From assembly GCF_000472705.1 (NCBI RefSeq), contig NZ_AXAE01000008.1, forward strand, positions 310,001 through 374,000: a stretch of DNA of 64,000 bases, given 5' to 3'. Both the position numbers and the translations under genes were made by a program. Every line of letters begins with the position of its first letter. Position 1 is the stretch's first letter. This DNA comes from Mesorhizobium erdmanii USDA 3471 (GTDB lineage: Bacteria > Pseudomonadota > Alphaproteobacteria > Rhizobiales > Rhizobiaceae). Below the pieces are notes generated by a model. The model was not told where the DNA came from. It did no database searches and saw only the letters and a program-made list of their open reading frames with translations. Of this stretch, positions 8,645-17,407 are shown one piece after another.

Positions 8645-9315
8645 TGGTCCGGTCCTTTTGTCTATATATAGCGCTTTTCCGAGGGGATTTCTCTACCCCA
8701 TTGCGAAACGCGCAGTCCGCCGCCGGCCGGCATTGCGAACAACGCCGGCATCTCCTCTTCGCAAGCTATTGCCACGCTCACGACAAAACGCCTTGCCAGG
8801 CGCTTGCCGAGACTGCCAACCGACCTTGCGGGTCCCTCAAGACTGATTTTTTCGATTCCCTCACTCGAGGGAAATTCACACTATCTAGCGTCGAACCTAC
8901 CTGCAAACACTAAATATAGTATTAACAGACAATTTATTCCAGTCCGACAATTCTCCCTTTCGTCGCCCCAACACCCCACAATCCCAACGCTTCCGCCGGC
9001 CTCGTAAACAGGCGCAAATGCGGGAAAAAACGCACATAATCCGGGAAAAAAGACCGGGCTCAGAACTTTCCGGTCGCACTCTCAACAGGAGCGCATGGCC
9101 TATAAAAGGCGACTCGGTTTGCGCCGTCAAGGATTCGTTTGCGTAGCTTTTGTGACCCCAACATCTTGTGTGTCACGCATGTGGATAACGGGGATAGAAA
9201 TGCGCCGTGCGATTGCCATTTCGGGCGGCGGATTTGCCAGCCGGCGACGGTCGGGAGGCGACAGCCGGGAGCGATCGGCTCGGCGGCAAAAGCCTCCCGG
9301 GCTCGCCCCCCGATG
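8645..9315. other. 671-bp non-coding region between nrdJ and a PilZ gene
   Basis: Contains the nrdJ leader and upstream control sites. Elements seen are: a CTATATATAG palindrome at 8662-8671, just before the nrdJ start; a 7-bp hairpin TTCCCTC-ACTC-GAGGGAA at 8856-8873; the twin NrdR boxes (8876-8922); and two copies of CGGGAAAAAA at 9021-9030 and 9042-9051, exactly 21 bp apart. There is also a single perfect DnaA-box match (TGTGGATAA, 9180-9188). The short ORFs here have no codon bias or family resemblance, so I call none. Confidence 0.6.
8876..8922 (-). promoter_or_regulatory. Twin NrdR boxes controlling nrdJ
   Basis: NrdR, the zinc/ATP-cone repressor of ribonucleotide reductase genes, binds paired 16-bp sites of consensus ACACwAtATaTwGtgt spaced about three helical turns apart. 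Site A, ACACTAAATATAGTAT (8907-8922), matches strongly; site B, TCACACTATCTAGCGT (8876-8891), matches about 12 of 16. Their start-to-start distance is exactly 31 bp. A CTATAT -10-like hexamer on the minus strand lies inside site A, so binding would block transcription. This places the nrdJ start site about 230 nt upstream of the ATG. Confidence 0.7.
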
Positions 9316-9648
9316 TCAGCCGTAATGCAGCTTCGGCTTCGGCTCGGTACCAGTAAACTGGACCCCGATCCTGTCGTTGCGGCGCCAGCGCACCTCGCAG
9401 CGATAAGCGACCCCGTCAAGCGGCACATAAAGAAGGAAACGATCGGGTACCCGCGACTCGAGCGGTATCTTCAATTCGGCCCCGCCAGCATGCTGGTTGC
9501 GCAGCATGACGGCGATTTCCGAATTTTGAATCCCGGTGATGATCGTCGCGCCCTTGAGCACGCGCGGACGATGCTCGCGCTGTGGCTCGCCGGGATCTTG
9601 CTGAAGTGAGTCTACAGGATTCGCCATTGATGAAACCCAGATTGGCAC
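9316..9648 (-). CDS. PilZ-domain protein
   Basis: 110 residues, essentially one PilZ-type beta barrel: AVMLRNQHAGGAELKIP, then VPDRFLLYVPLDG, YRCEVRWRRNDRIGVQF. PilZ domains commonly bind cyclic di-GMP through an N-terminal RxxxR and a D/NxSxxG motif. Here the second motif is altered (NQHAGGAEL) and the arginine pair is not obvious, so cyclic di-GMP binding is doubtful. An internal ATG seven codons downstream (9627) is a possible alternative start; neither has a strong ribosome-binding site. Confidence 0.75.
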   Translation of the reverse strand: MPIWVSSMANPVDSLQQDPGEPQREHRPRVLKGATIITGIQNSEIAVMLRNQHAGGAELKIPLESRVPDRFLLYVPLDGVAYRCEVRWRRNDRIGVQFTGTEPKPKLHYG

Positions 9649-9743
9649 ATCTTCTAGCGGGCAATGATTAGCAAACCCTTCACAGCCATGTCACAGGGGT
9701 TGTAAAGGCGCAACCAAATACACGGCATGCGGGCAATCCCCGC

Positions 9744-10232
9744 TCAGGCAAACCTATGCGGGTCGGCGCAGAAATAGGCGATGATCTGGCAAAGGTCCGG
9801 CTCGTTGACCATGCGTACTGCTTCGCTGGAACTGACCCATTTGCGGGTGCGGGAGTGCTTTTCCTTCCAGCGGTCGGCAATCTTGTCGACGAGCAGCGGA
9901 AACACCAGCACCTCGCAGGGCACTTCTTCGCCTGATCCCAGCACCTTGGCATAGAAGTAGCGGCCGGCTTCGAGATGAGAAACGCTTCCACGCAATCCGG
10001 CTTCCTCGCCGGCCTCTCGTGCCGCTGCCTCGCTGAGCGGCTCCCTGGCCTCCGGCCAGCCCTTTGGCAACACCCAGCGGCCGGTATCGCGGCTTGTGAT
10101 CAGCATGATCTCGACGCCGTTTCCGGTATCGCGCCAGGGCAGGGCGGCAACTTGCAGGCGGCACGGCGCGTTGCCGAAGAGTCGCCGGACCCTGTCAGCC
10201 AGATGGTTATGCGTCGTTGGCCTCGTTAACAT
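9744..10232 (-). CDS. NUDIX hydrolase
   Basis: 162 residues. The Nudix signature is complete: GWPEAREPLSEAAAREAGEEAG fits G-x5-E-x7-REUxEExGU. The preceding VLPK and following FYAKV...CEVLVFPLLV resemble diphosphoinositol-polyphosphate/diadenosine-polyphosphate hydrolases, so I infer a house-cleaning role on nucleoside diphosphate-linked compounds in the cytoplasm. The exact substrate cannot be read from sequence. It is co-oriented with gpt, 210 bp away. Confidence 0.88.
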   Translation of the reverse strand: MLTRPTTHNHLADRVRRLFGNAPCRLQVAALPWRDTGNGVEIMLITSRDTGRWVLPKGWPEAREPLSEAAAREAGEEAGLRGSVSHLEAGRYFYAKVLGSGEEVPCEVLVFPLLVDKIADRWKEKHSRTRKWVSSSEAVRMVNEPDLCQIIAYFCADPHRFA

Positions 10233-10442
10233 CGGAGAAGCTAGCCCCAGCCTCCAGAATCGTTTGCCACCTTACGAATCTTACGGCTAATTGTGACCAA
10301 TAAAAGTAAAAACTTCGCTCAGGCCGGCCGATTTCCACCAACAGAGACCGATTCCATAGGATATCCTGCCCCGCAGACCCATGTGCCGAAGCGAATATTA
10401 TCGCCGGTGACGGCGTAATTGGAAAAAGCGGCGTGTCGCGAA

Positions 10443-10943
10443 TCAGCCGGCGTGGTCGTCGGCGATCGGCTTCTGATAGGTGAAGCCCATGTCCCAGGGG
10501 AAATAGATCCAGGTGTCCTGACTGACCTCGGTGACGAAAGTATCGACCAGCGGCCTGCCCTTCGGCTTGGCGTAGACGGTGGCGAAATGCGCCTTGGGCA
10601 TCATCGCGCGCACGATGCCGGCGGTCTTGCCGGTGTCGGTCAGGTCGTCGATGATCAGCACACCGGCGCCGTCGTCGGCGAGCAGCGCGGGCGTCACCTC
10701 CTTCAGCACCTGCAACTGCCCCTGGCTGGTGTAGTCGTGGTAGGAGGCGACGCAGACCGTCTCGATGATGCGGATGCCGAGCTCCCGCGCAATGATCGCC
10801 GCCGGAACCAGACCGCCGCGCGTGATGCAGACGATCGCCTTCCATTGCCCTTTATTGGCGCCGGAAAGCCGCCAGGAAAGTGCGCGGGCGTCACGATGGA
10901 ACTGGTCCCAGGAGACCGGAAAGGCTTTTTCGGGAAGGGACAT
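10443..10943 (-). CDS. gpt: Xanthine-guanine phosphoribosyltransferase
   Basis: 166 residues from the ATG at 10943. A GTG seven codons upstream is possible, but GGAG lies about 10 nt before the ATG, so I prefer the shorter form. The PRPP-binding loop [13 protein letters not shown] is intact; [29 protein letters not shown], and [13 protein letters not shown] match E. coli Gpt closely. The enzyme salvages xanthine and guanine to XMP and GMP at the inner face of the membrane. It stands as a single gene between the NUDIX and universal stress protein genes. Confidence 0.95.
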   Translation of the reverse strand: MSLPEKAFPVSWDQFHRDARALSWRLSGANKGQWKAIVCITRGGLVPAAIIARELGIRIIETVCVASYHDYTSQGQLQVLKEVTPALLADDGAGVLIIDDLTDTGKTAGIVRAMMPKAHFATVYAKPKGRPLVDTFVTEVSQDTWIYFPWDMGFTYQKPIADDHAG

Positions 10944-11059
10944 TTTTCGCGCACTCCGCAGCACGCGAGAGCCGCGTGCACAAAAACAGGGGAATGCGCG
11001 CGGAATTAACTGGTAAACCGTGGACTTGGCAAGGGCGGCCGGCAGCGATGGCTGTGGAC

Positions 11060-11893
11060 TTATCGCGACAGGAAGGCCGCCACCTGCGCCGTGCGCAGCA
11101 CCGTGCGCGTCACTCCGCCGAACAGGAGCTGCCGCAGCCAGGAATGGCTATAGGCGCCAAGCACCAGGAGATCGGCGCCGGTCTCGGCGACCCGGTTCTG
11201 AATCATGTCGTCGACCGAGGCGCCGTCCGATTTCTGCACCGAGACACTGACCGCGGCGCCATGGCGCGACAGGGCCGACGCGATTTCGGCGCCGGCGGCC
11301 TCGGGGCTTTCGTCGAGCGTATCGGGCGGATCGATGACCAATATGTCGGTCTTTTCGGCCTCGATTATGAAGGGCAGGGCGTCGAAGGCGGCGCGTGCGG
11401 CCTCCTTGCTGCCGTTCCAGGCGAGCAGCACATGTTTGAATGTGGTGACCAGCGGACCGGTGCTCGGCACCACCAGCACCGGTCGGCCCGCATCATAGAC
11501 CAGCGTGTCGACATCGGCGCCCGGGTCGCCGCCCGTCTCGCGTTGGGCAGCGATAATGAGATCGGCGGCGCGCACGCTTGAAATTCCGGTCAGCGCGCTG
11601 TCGCCAGAGAAGCTCTCCAGGCTGCGCCACTCGAAGGACAGGCCGGAATCCTCGATGCGCCGGAGGAACACGGCCTGCAGCTTGTCGGCCCGCTCCCGGT
11701 TCATGTCGGCGGAGACCTGCAGGAATTCCGTATCCGGAAAGCCCGTCGCCGAGGTGTAGGGTACCGGAACCGCCTCCGCATGGATGCCGATCAGATGGCT
11801 CTCGAAGCGGCTGGCGAGCGGAATGGCGCAGTCGAGCACGCGTTCCGCGTCCTGCTCGTTCTGCAGAATGGCAACGATGGTCTTGAAGCGCAT
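11060..11893 (-). CDS. Universal stress protein, two tandem UspA domains
   Basis: 277 residues. The N-terminal domain (about 1-145) starts with [10 protein letters not shown] and ends in RPVLVVPS; the second (about 152-277) starts [17 protein letters not shown] and carries [28 protein letters not shown], the G-2x-G-9x-G-(S/T) ATP-binding type motif. Tandem Usp proteins are cytoplasmic stress-response factors; the precise role is unknown. GAGGGATCACC before the ATG is a good start signal. Confidence 0.92.
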   Translation of the reverse strand: MRFKTIVAILQNEQDAERVLDCAIPLASRFESHLIGIHAEAVPVPYTSATGFPDTEFLQVSADMNRERADKLQAVFLRRIEDSGLSFEWRSLESFSGDSALTGISSVRAADLIIAAQRETGGDPGADVDTLVYDAGRPVLVVPSTGPLVTTFKHVLLAWNGSKEAARAAFDALPFIIEAEKTDILVIDPPDTLDESPEAAGAEIASALSRHGAAVSVSVQKSDGASVDDMIQNRVAETGADLLVLGAYSHSWLRQLLFGGVTRTVLRTAQVAAFLSR

Positions 11894-11974
11894 GGTGATC
11901 CCTCAATCTGGCGAGCCTTGGAGCTCGCGTTCAGGAAAACGTCGCCGCGCAGGGCTTGGTTCCGGCCGGAGCCA

Positions 11975-12718
11975 TCAACTCGCCGTCGCGGCGAAACCCG
12001 CCACCATCGCCTCGACATCGGCGCGCGCGGCGTCGAGCGCCGCCTGGCTGCGGGCGCGAACGACCAGTTCGGTCCAGAACTTGCCGTCGCCATACTTTGG
12101 ATAGGAGCCGATGATCGTTTCCGGATGCGCTTTCTGGATCTCGCCCAACGGCCCGCCGACAAGGCCTTCGCCGAACGGACAGTGCACCGTGGCCGACAGC
12201 ATTTTCGTGCCTGTCTTCAGCGTCGGCACGACATTGTCGAGCATGGCCTGGAAGATCGAGGGCACGCCGGCCATGACGTGGACATTGCCGATGCGAAAGC
12301 CGGGCGCCACCGATACAGGGTTGTCGATGTGGTCGGCGCCGCGCGGCATCCGCGCCATGCGCTTGCGCGCATCGGTGTATTCGATGCCGCGCGCCGCGTA
12401 GCTTTCGCCCAGCATCGCATAGGCCTTGGCATCGTATTCGCAGGGCACGCCGAACGCCTTGGCGATCGAATCGGCCGTGATGTCGTCATGGGTCGGGCCG
12501 ATGCCGCCTGTGGTGAACACGTAGGTATAGCGCGCACGCACGGCATTCACCGCAGCTATGATCTCGTCTTCCTCGTCGGGAACGATGCGCACTTCCTTCA
12601 AGTCGATGCCGATTGCCGTCATGATGTCGGCGAGGTGGCCGATGTTCTTGTCCTTGGTGCGGCCGGACAGAATCTCATCGCCGATGACAAGCATGGCGGC
12701 GGTAACGATTTCAGGCAT
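11975..12718 (-). CDS. CinA N-terminal (MoaB/Mog-like) domain protein
   Basis: 247 residues. It begins TAAMLVIGDEILSGRTKDKN and contains FTTGGIGPTHDDIT, the molybdopterin-binding-fold signature, and VHVMAGVPSIFQAM. This is the COG1058/CinA-type domain without the C-terminal nicotinamide-nucleotide deamidase domain, as is usual in rhizobia. In other bacteria this domain is linked to ADP-ribose or FAD pyrophosphatase activity; here the substrate is not known. The name competence/damage-inducible protein is historical. Confidence 0.92.
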   Translation of the reverse strand: MPEIVTAAMLVIGDEILSGRTKDKNIGHLADIMTAIGIDLKEVRIVPDEEDEIIAAVNAVRARYTYVFTTGGIGPTHDDITADSIAKAFGVPCEYDAKAYAMLGESYAARGIEYTDARKRMARMPRGADHIDNPVSVAPGFRIGNVHVMAGVPSIFQAMLDNVVPTLKTGTKMLSATVHCPFGEGLVGGPLGEIQKAHPETIIGSYPKYGDGKFWTELVVRARSQAALDAARADVEAMVAGFAATAS

Positions 12719-12880
12719 GGGAGGCTCCGGCTGACGGCTCGCCTGAGATAGCGCGCCGCGTGGCTGTCGGCAATGCCGCGCGGGCGGTGAGTATCGGTGT
12801 CCCGCTGCACCCGTTTCGATGCGAGGTTGCAGCGTGACCGGATGCGGGTAAGCTCAAACCGTTTCTGGTCCAGGTGAACA

Positions 12881-13882
12881 ATGCCGTTATCGATCCTGTC
12901 TTGGCTGCTGGCCGTATTGTTGCTGGCGGTGCTGGGGGTGGCCTGCCTGGTGCTGGCGACGCTGTGGATCGCGGCAAAGGCGCGGAGACTGGTGCCGCCG
13001 GTCGGAAAATTCGTCGAGATCGACGGCAACCGCATCCACTATGTCGATGTCGGCGAGGGCAGGCCGATCGTCTTCCTGCACGGGCTTGGTGCGCAACTCC
13101 ATCACTTCCGGCACACTTTGTTCGGCCATTTCGGCCCGGGCTACCGGTTGATCGCGCTCGATCGTCCGGGATCGGGCTATTCGGTGCGCGCGAACGGCGC
13201 CACCGGCCGGTTGCCCGAACAGGCGGCCCTGGTGCGCCGCTTCATCGAAAAGCTGGGGCTGGAAAGGCCGCTGGTGGTCGGCCACTCGCTGGGGGGCGCC
13301 ATCACGCTAACCCTGGCCGTGGACCATCCCGACGCGATTTCGGGCATCGCCTTGCTGGCACCCTTGACACATCTGGAACCCGGCATGAGCGAAAAGGTCG
13401 GCGCGCTGTATATTCGATCGCGCCTATGGCGTTGGATCATGGCTTATACGTTGGCGATACCGACAAGCCTGCGATATGCGCGCCCGACAATGGAACTCGT
13501 GTTCGCGCCGCAGACCTTTCCCGCCAATTATATGGTCGAGGGTGGTGGGTGGCTCGGACTGAGGCCCCGTCATTTCCATGCGACGTCGAGCGATATCGTG
13601 GCCGTCGAACAGGATCTCGGACGTATCGAGCGACGCTATGGCGAAATTGCCATGCCCGCCGGCATCCTGTTCGGAACCGCCGACCGCGTCATCGACATCC
13701 GTATCCATGGCGAGCCGATGCTCGGCAGGATCGAAGGGCTCGATTTCGAGCCAGTCGACGGCATCGGCCATATGCCGCAGTTCATCGAGCCCAGGCGGGT
13801 CATCGATTTCATCGAGCGGATTGCCGGCCGTGCGTTTGCATCACCACAGCCTCACGACAATTTCAATGAACCAACCGGCTGA
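12881..13882 (+). CDS. Alpha/beta hydrolase, membrane-anchored
   Basis: 333 residues. The N-terminus has one hydrophobic anchor (LLAVLLLAVLGVACLVLA). The hydrolase core shows IVFLHGLGAQLHHF (oxyanion loop), ALDRPGSGYS, and the nucleophile elbow VGHSLGGA; ILFGTADRVID suggests the acid Asp and GIGHMPQF the catalytic His, so the triad appears complete. Substrate is unknown; the fold covers esterases, dehalogenases and C-C hydrolases. It is divergent from cinA. Confidence 0.88.
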   Translation: MPLSILSWLLAVLLLAVLGVACLVLATLWIAAKARRLVPPVGKFVEIDGNRIHYVDVGEGRPIVFLHGLGAQLHHFRHTLFGHFGPGYRLIALDRPGSGYSVRANGATGRLPEQAALVRRFIEKLGLERPLVVGHSLGGAITLTLAVDHPDAISGIALLAPLTHLEPGMSEKVGALYIRSRLWRWIMAYTLAIPTSLRYARPTMELVFAPQTFPANYMVEGGGWLGLRPRHFHATSSDIVAVEQDLGRIERRYGEIAMPAGILFGTADRVIDIRIHGEPMLGRIEGLDFEPVDGIGHMPQFIEPRRVIDFIERIAGRAFASPQPHDNFNEPTG

Positions 13883-13936
13883 CTGCCGGGTTTACCCCGT
13901 GTCGCACCCAAGGCGACCAAGACACGGAGTAATGCA

Positions 13937-14221
13937 ATGTACACGAAACTGCTCGCGGCATCGGTTCTGACGATCGGTCTCGCCACGTCGGCGATGGCCC
14001 AGTCATCCGACGGCGCATATTCCAGCCATCACAACTGGTGGCCGTTCGGCAATGAAGAGTCTTCTGGCATCGACCAGAACACGACCGGAAGCATCAATGG
14101 CGACCGGTCCGGGCTGGACAGCCTAGGCAATTCGGGTCCGGCCGGCCCTTGTGCCTACAGCACGGCCGGGCCTGACGCGAATGCCCAGGGCAATGTGAAC
14201 GATCAGTACTGCGGCAAATAA
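13937..14221 (+). CDS. Small exported protein, Gly/Asn/Ser-rich (94 aa)
   Basis: A signal peptide (residues 1-21, ending AMA-Q) precedes a 73-residue polar mature part with HHNWWPFGNEES, three GS/GD-rich stretches and two cysteines (PCAY and QYCGK) that could form a disulfide. GGAG seven bases before the ATG supports the start. No known domain. The layout suggests a small periplasmic protein; it follows the hydrolase gene by 54 bp and might share its transcript. Confidence 0.7.
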   Translation: MYTKLLAASVLTIGLATSAMAQSSDGAYSSHHNWWPFGNEESSGIDQNTTGSINGDRSGLDSLGNSGPAGPCAYSTAGPDANAQGNVNDQYCGK

Positions 14222-14322
14222 TTCAGCCGCTGGGCAGCCGCTGGCCGCGGGATGTCGTCTCTCCTGACGTCCACGGTCGGCGCCCTGCCTGTTCCTGTCG
14301 TCAAACTCTTTTCGCGGATGAT

Positions 14323-14562
14323 CTAGTCTGACACTTCGGTCTGTGGCCGGTCGCGGCCGTCGGCCAGTTCTTCATGCCATTTGCCGTCGGCATCCTCGTA
14401 CTGGATGCCGTCCGTCGCGCCCGCCACCTGCTGCTCTGCCGAGGCGATCTCGGCGGCGCGCAGCGCATCCTGATGGGTGGGAAATGTCTCCGAGAAGGTC
14501 GAACCGACCTTGTAGGCCCAGCCGCCGTCATGCTCGACGATCTTGTAAGTCAGCTTCGCCAT
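14323..14562 (-). CDS. DUF2188 domain protein
   Basis: 79 residues from the ATG at 14562, preceded by GGAGG at the right distance. KIVEHDGGWAYKVGSTFSETFPTHQDALRAA is the typical DUF2188 pattern (a short beta-hairpin plus helix found in phage and soil-bacterial proteins). Function unknown. It precedes no partner; the next gene upstream, 29 bp away, is a DUF982 protein in the same direction, so both may be co-transcribed. Confidence 0.85.
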   Translation of the reverse strand: MAKLTYKIVEHDGGWAYKVGSTFSETFPTHQDALRAAEIASAEQQVAGATDGIQYEDADGKWHEELADGRDRPQTEVSD

Positions 14563-14591
14563 CAAAACCTCCGGTTGAAAGGTCCGCCTGC

Positions 14592-14870
14592 TCAATGCAG
14601 CCGGTCGTCGGGAAGCCTGTCGTCGGGCACCAGCACTTCCGATTCCCTGGCGGCCTCGATCAATGCCCGTCGCGCTTCCGCTGTCGAACGATAACCTTCC
14701 AGCACTTTGAGGCAAGTGTCGAGGGCGTCACGATGGCGCGGGCCGCGATTGAGCGGCCACACAGTCATCAGGCACTCCGCCGCTTCCTGCGTGCTGCGGA
14801 TATGGCGATATTTGCCGACATGGCCAAGTTCGACCACGACCGGCGTTTCAAAGGGCTTGTTGTCCATCAT
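14592..14870 (-). CDS. DUF982 domain protein
   Basis: Ninety-two residues if started at the ATG-ATG pair at 14870. The body FETPVVVELGHVGKYRHI, STQEAAECLMTVWP, and RGPRHRDALDTCLKVLEG is the characteristic DUF982 sequence, a family I know mainly from rhizobia, where it is often multi-copy. Function unknown. The ribosome-binding site is weak, so the start is approximate. Confidence 0.88.
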   Translation of the reverse strand: MMDNKPFETPVVVELGHVGKYRHIRSTQEAAECLMTVWPLNRGPRHRDALDTCLKVLEGYRSTAEARRALIEAARESEVLVPDDRLPDDRLH

Positions 14871-15003
14871 GGCCGCAACGCAAAACAGCCAATTTGGTTG
14901 CAAACGTGGCGCGAAACCTGCGCCCAAACGTCTCAGCTTTCATTTGGAGACTCTGCTCCGGCGGTCGTCCGAGCCCCCCCCGGAGCGACATCGAAACAGC
15001 AGC

Positions 15004-15321
15004 TCAATAGCCGCAATCGTTGCGTAGCCAGCGTGCGTTCGCCCAGCCGGTCGTGCCGCCGATTTCGACCTGGTACCAGTTGCCGCGCCGGTCGAATATC
15101 TCGGTGTGATCGCCGTTGAAAAGCTGTCCGATCATCCGCGATGACGAGTTCGGCCGTGCCCGCACGGCGAGAAAGCCGCTGCCTGTGGCCAGATTGTAGC
15201 GCCCCGACAGGCCGTGCACCGTGCCCTCGCAATACTGCGCGACGCTCGCCGTCGATGAATTGAGCCAAAAACCGGTCGCCGCCGCCAGCATTGCAGCCGG
15301 CAAGAATGCCCTGAACGACAT
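15004..15321 (-). CDS. Exported bacterial SH3-domain protein
   Basis: 105 residues from the ATG at 15321, which follows an excellent GGGAGG site. A signal peptide covers about residues 1-29. The mature protein is a single SH3b domain: GSGFLAVRARPNSSSRMIGQL, EIFDRRGNWYQVEIGG, TTGWANARWL. Such domains often bind peptidoglycan or other wall polymers, so a periplasmic targeting role is inferred. Two cysteines (YCEG and NDCGY) may pair. Confidence 0.85.
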   Translation of the reverse strand: MSFRAFLPAAMLAAATGFWLNSSTASVAQYCEGTVHGLSGRYNLATGSGFLAVRARPNSSSRMIGQLFNGDHTEIFDRRGNWYQVEIGGTTGWANARWLRNDCGY

Positions 15322-15450
15322 GATTACCTCCCAAGCCCGGCCGCGCCCGCCGCAGCCCTCACCCAACGTAACAGTTCGCGGCAAGAATTGAAGCCGCGTT
15401 GTCGCAATCGGGCAGGGCAGGATCGTGTCGATTTCGGCAGGCCGGGCCGG

Positions 15451-16554
15451 TCAGCCCGCCGCCTTCATCCAGTGCTGCATCGTCGTCACCGAGCGGGCGA
15501 GCTGCGGCGCCGGATGAATCTTTTCGCTGAACGTGGCTGCCGCGCGCCAGCCCCAGCGCGGATCGGCCAGGAAGGCGCGCGCCAGCGCCACCATGTCGGC
15601 GCGACCCTCGGCGATGACGGCCTCGGCCTGCCTGGGATCGTCGATCAGGCCGACGGCGCGGGTCGCGATGCCGGCGCCGTTGCGCACGGCTTCCGCCAGA
15701 TGCACCTGGTAGCCGGGGCCGGTGGGCAGTTTCTGCAATGGCGAATTGCCGCCGCTGGAGCAGCAGAGATAGGCGACGCCCTCGGCCTTCAGCGCTTTCG
15801 CCACCGCGATTGCGTCGTCGACGTCGAAGCCGCCGTCGACCCAGTCCTTCACCGAGAGCCGCGTGCCGAGCATCAGCTTCGGCACCGCCTTCTTCACGGC
15901 CCGGGCGATTTCGACGACAAGGCGCATGCGGTTGTCCAGCGACCCGCCCCAACGGTCGGTGCGCTGGTTGGACAGCGGCGACAGGAACTGGAAGATCAGG
16001 TAGCCGTGTGCGGCGTGCAGTTCGATGAAGTCGAAGCCGGCGCGTTCGGCCCGCTTGGCGGCTTCGACGAACCGCTCGATGAGCTGCAGGACCTCCTCGT
16101 CTTCCAGCGCGTGCGGCACGTTCCAGCCGGTGTCGTAGGCGATGGCCGAGGCCGAGACGGTCTGCCAGGGATCTTCGTTCGGCTGCAGCGGCCCGCCGCC
16201 TTCCCAGGGCTTGCGGTTCGAGGCCTTGCGGCCGGCATGCGCAAGCTGTGTGCCGAATTTCGTGCCCGGTGCTGCGACGCGTCGGGCCGCGTCCAGCGTG
16301 CGCCGCGCCGCGGCTTCGTTGTCATCGGAATAGAGGCCGAGGCAGCCATGCGTGATGCGCCCGCGGCGCTCGACATCGGTCATCTCCACCGTGATCATGC
16401 CGGCGCCGGACATGGCCAGGTTCATCCAGTGGTAGAGATGCCAGTCGCTGGCTGAGCCGTCCTCGGCCGAATACTGGCACATCGGCGCCACCGCGATGCG
16501 ATTGGGAAAGCTCAAACCGTCGAGCGTGATCGGCTGGAAAAGCGATGTCGTCAT
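15451..16554 (-). CDS. NADH:flavin oxidoreductase, Old Yellow Enzyme family (YqjM/NamA class)
   Basis: 367 residues from the ATG at 16554, with GGAG seven bases upstream. It opens LFQPITLDGLSFPNRIAVAPMCQYSA; the cysteine in APMCQY defines the YqjM-like class of ene-reductases. Also present are the substrate-binding H-x-x-H-GYL segment (IELHAAHGYLIFQFLSPLSNQRTD), GGSLDNRMRL and the FMN phosphate site ADMVALARAFLADP. These enzymes reduce activated C=C bonds with NAD(P)H and FMN in the cytoplasm. It is divergent from nudK. Confidence 0.93.
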   Translation of the reverse strand: MTTSLFQPITLDGLSFPNRIAVAPMCQYSAEDGSASDWHLYHWMNLAMSGAGMITVEMTDVERRGRITHGCLGLYSDDNEAAARRTLDAARRVAAPGTKFGTQLAHAGRKASNRKPWEGGGPLQPNEDPWQTVSASAIAYDTGWNVPHALEDEEVLQLIERFVEAAKRAERAGFDFIELHAAHGYLIFQFLSPLSNQRTDRWGGSLDNRMRLVVEIARAVKKAVPKLMLGTRLSVKDWVDGGFDVDDAIAVAKALKAEGVAYLCCSSGGNSPLQKLPTGPGYQVHLAEAVRNGAGIATRAVGLIDDPRQAEAVIAEGRADMVALARAFLADPRWGWRAAATFSEKIHPAPQLARSVTTMQHWMKAAG

Positions 16555-16712
16555 GAAAGGACTCCGGGAGGGGAACGCGCTATTTAGGCAACGGAACCCT
16601 CCCATACCACACACGAGAGAGTGAAGCGCGTCCTGGACCAATCGCCGACCCGATTGCGCCGCCGCCGCTTCGCGGCTACGCCTGCGCTCGGCGGCAAATA
16701 CCGAGGTATCCA

Positions 16713-17291
16713 ATGGAAGATCGCATTCGTATCCGTTCCGAGGAGGTTCTTTCGGACGACTGGGCGGTGCTGAAGAAGACCGTGCTCGACTATCGGCGGC
16801 GTGACGGCCACTGGCAGACGCAAATCCGCCAGACCTATGATCGCGGCGACGGCGCCGTGATCCTGCCCTACGATCCTCAGCGTTCGACGGTGCTTCTGGT
16901 GCGTCAGTTCCGTTATCCCGCCTATGTCACCGGCCACCGCGAGCCGCTGATCGAGGCCTGTGCCGGGCTGCTCGACGAAAACGATCCGGAGACCGCCATC
17001 CGCAAGGAAGCCGAGGAAGAACTCGGCTACCGGTTGAACAAGATCGAGCGGCTGTTTTCGCCTTACATGAGCCCGGGCAGTGTCACCGAAAGGCTGTGGT
17101 TCTTCGTCGCCCGCTATTCACCCGCCGACCGCATCTCGGCCGGCGGCGGCGCTCCGGAAGAAGGCGAGGACATCGAGGTTCTGGAAATGCCGCTCGACGA
17201 TGCGCTGGCCGGCATCGCCGACGGCCGCATCGTCGATGCCAAGACCATCATCCTGATCCAGCATTTGAAGCTGAACCCCATCACTGCTTGA
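16713..17291 (+). CDS. nudK: GDP-mannose pyrophosphatase (NUDIX)
   Basis: 192 residues, length and sequence close to E. coli NudK along the whole chain: DDWAVLKKTVLDYRRRDG, YDRGDGAVILPYD, VLLVRQFRYPAYV, IEACAGLLDENDPETAIRKEAEEELGYR (Nudix box), LFSPYMSPGSVTE, and EDIEVLEMPLDDAL. The enzyme hydrolyses GDP-mannose to GMP and mannose-1-phosphate. The start at 16713 is fixed by homology. It is divergently arranged with the Old Yellow Enzyme gene. Confidence 0.9.
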   Translation: MEDRIRIRSEEVLSDDWAVLKKTVLDYRRRDGHWQTQIRQTYDRGDGAVILPYDPQRSTVLLVRQFRYPAYVTGHREPLIEACAGLLDENDPETAIRKEAEEELGYRLNKIERLFSPYMSPGSVTERLWFFVARYSPADRISAGGGAPEEGEDIEVLEMPLDDALAGIADGRIVDAKTIILIQHLKLNPITA

Positions 17292-17407
17292 ATCCCAGGT
17301 TTGATCTACGCTCGCCGCTTTCAGCCTGTCGCCGACGATTTGACTTGGAGCAATGCGGCACCGGGTTACCGGCCGTAGAGATCGGGTTCAATCGTAGGGA
17401 TTTGGAT

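Noticed and set aside
8659..8674. Third NrdR-box-like core (CTATATATAG) next to the nrdJ start
   Set aside because: The core matches but the outer bases do not, and no partner lies 31 bp away; may be a coincidental AT palindrome.
8645..8880. Possible cobalamin riboswitch before nrdJ
   Set aside because: No B12-box core or paired glycine-rich stem was seen; NrdR boxes explain the regulation better. A covariance-model search would settle it.
9180..9188. Perfect DnaA box (TGTGGATAA)
   Set aside because: A single box without AT-rich unwinding element, clustered boxes or an origin-associated gene nearby; chance occurrence is likely.
9095..9325. 76-codon plus-strand ORF with a plausible CAGGAG site
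   Set aside because: Translation is Arg/Ser-rich with no conserved look, and most of the frame reads like non-coding GC-rich DNA.
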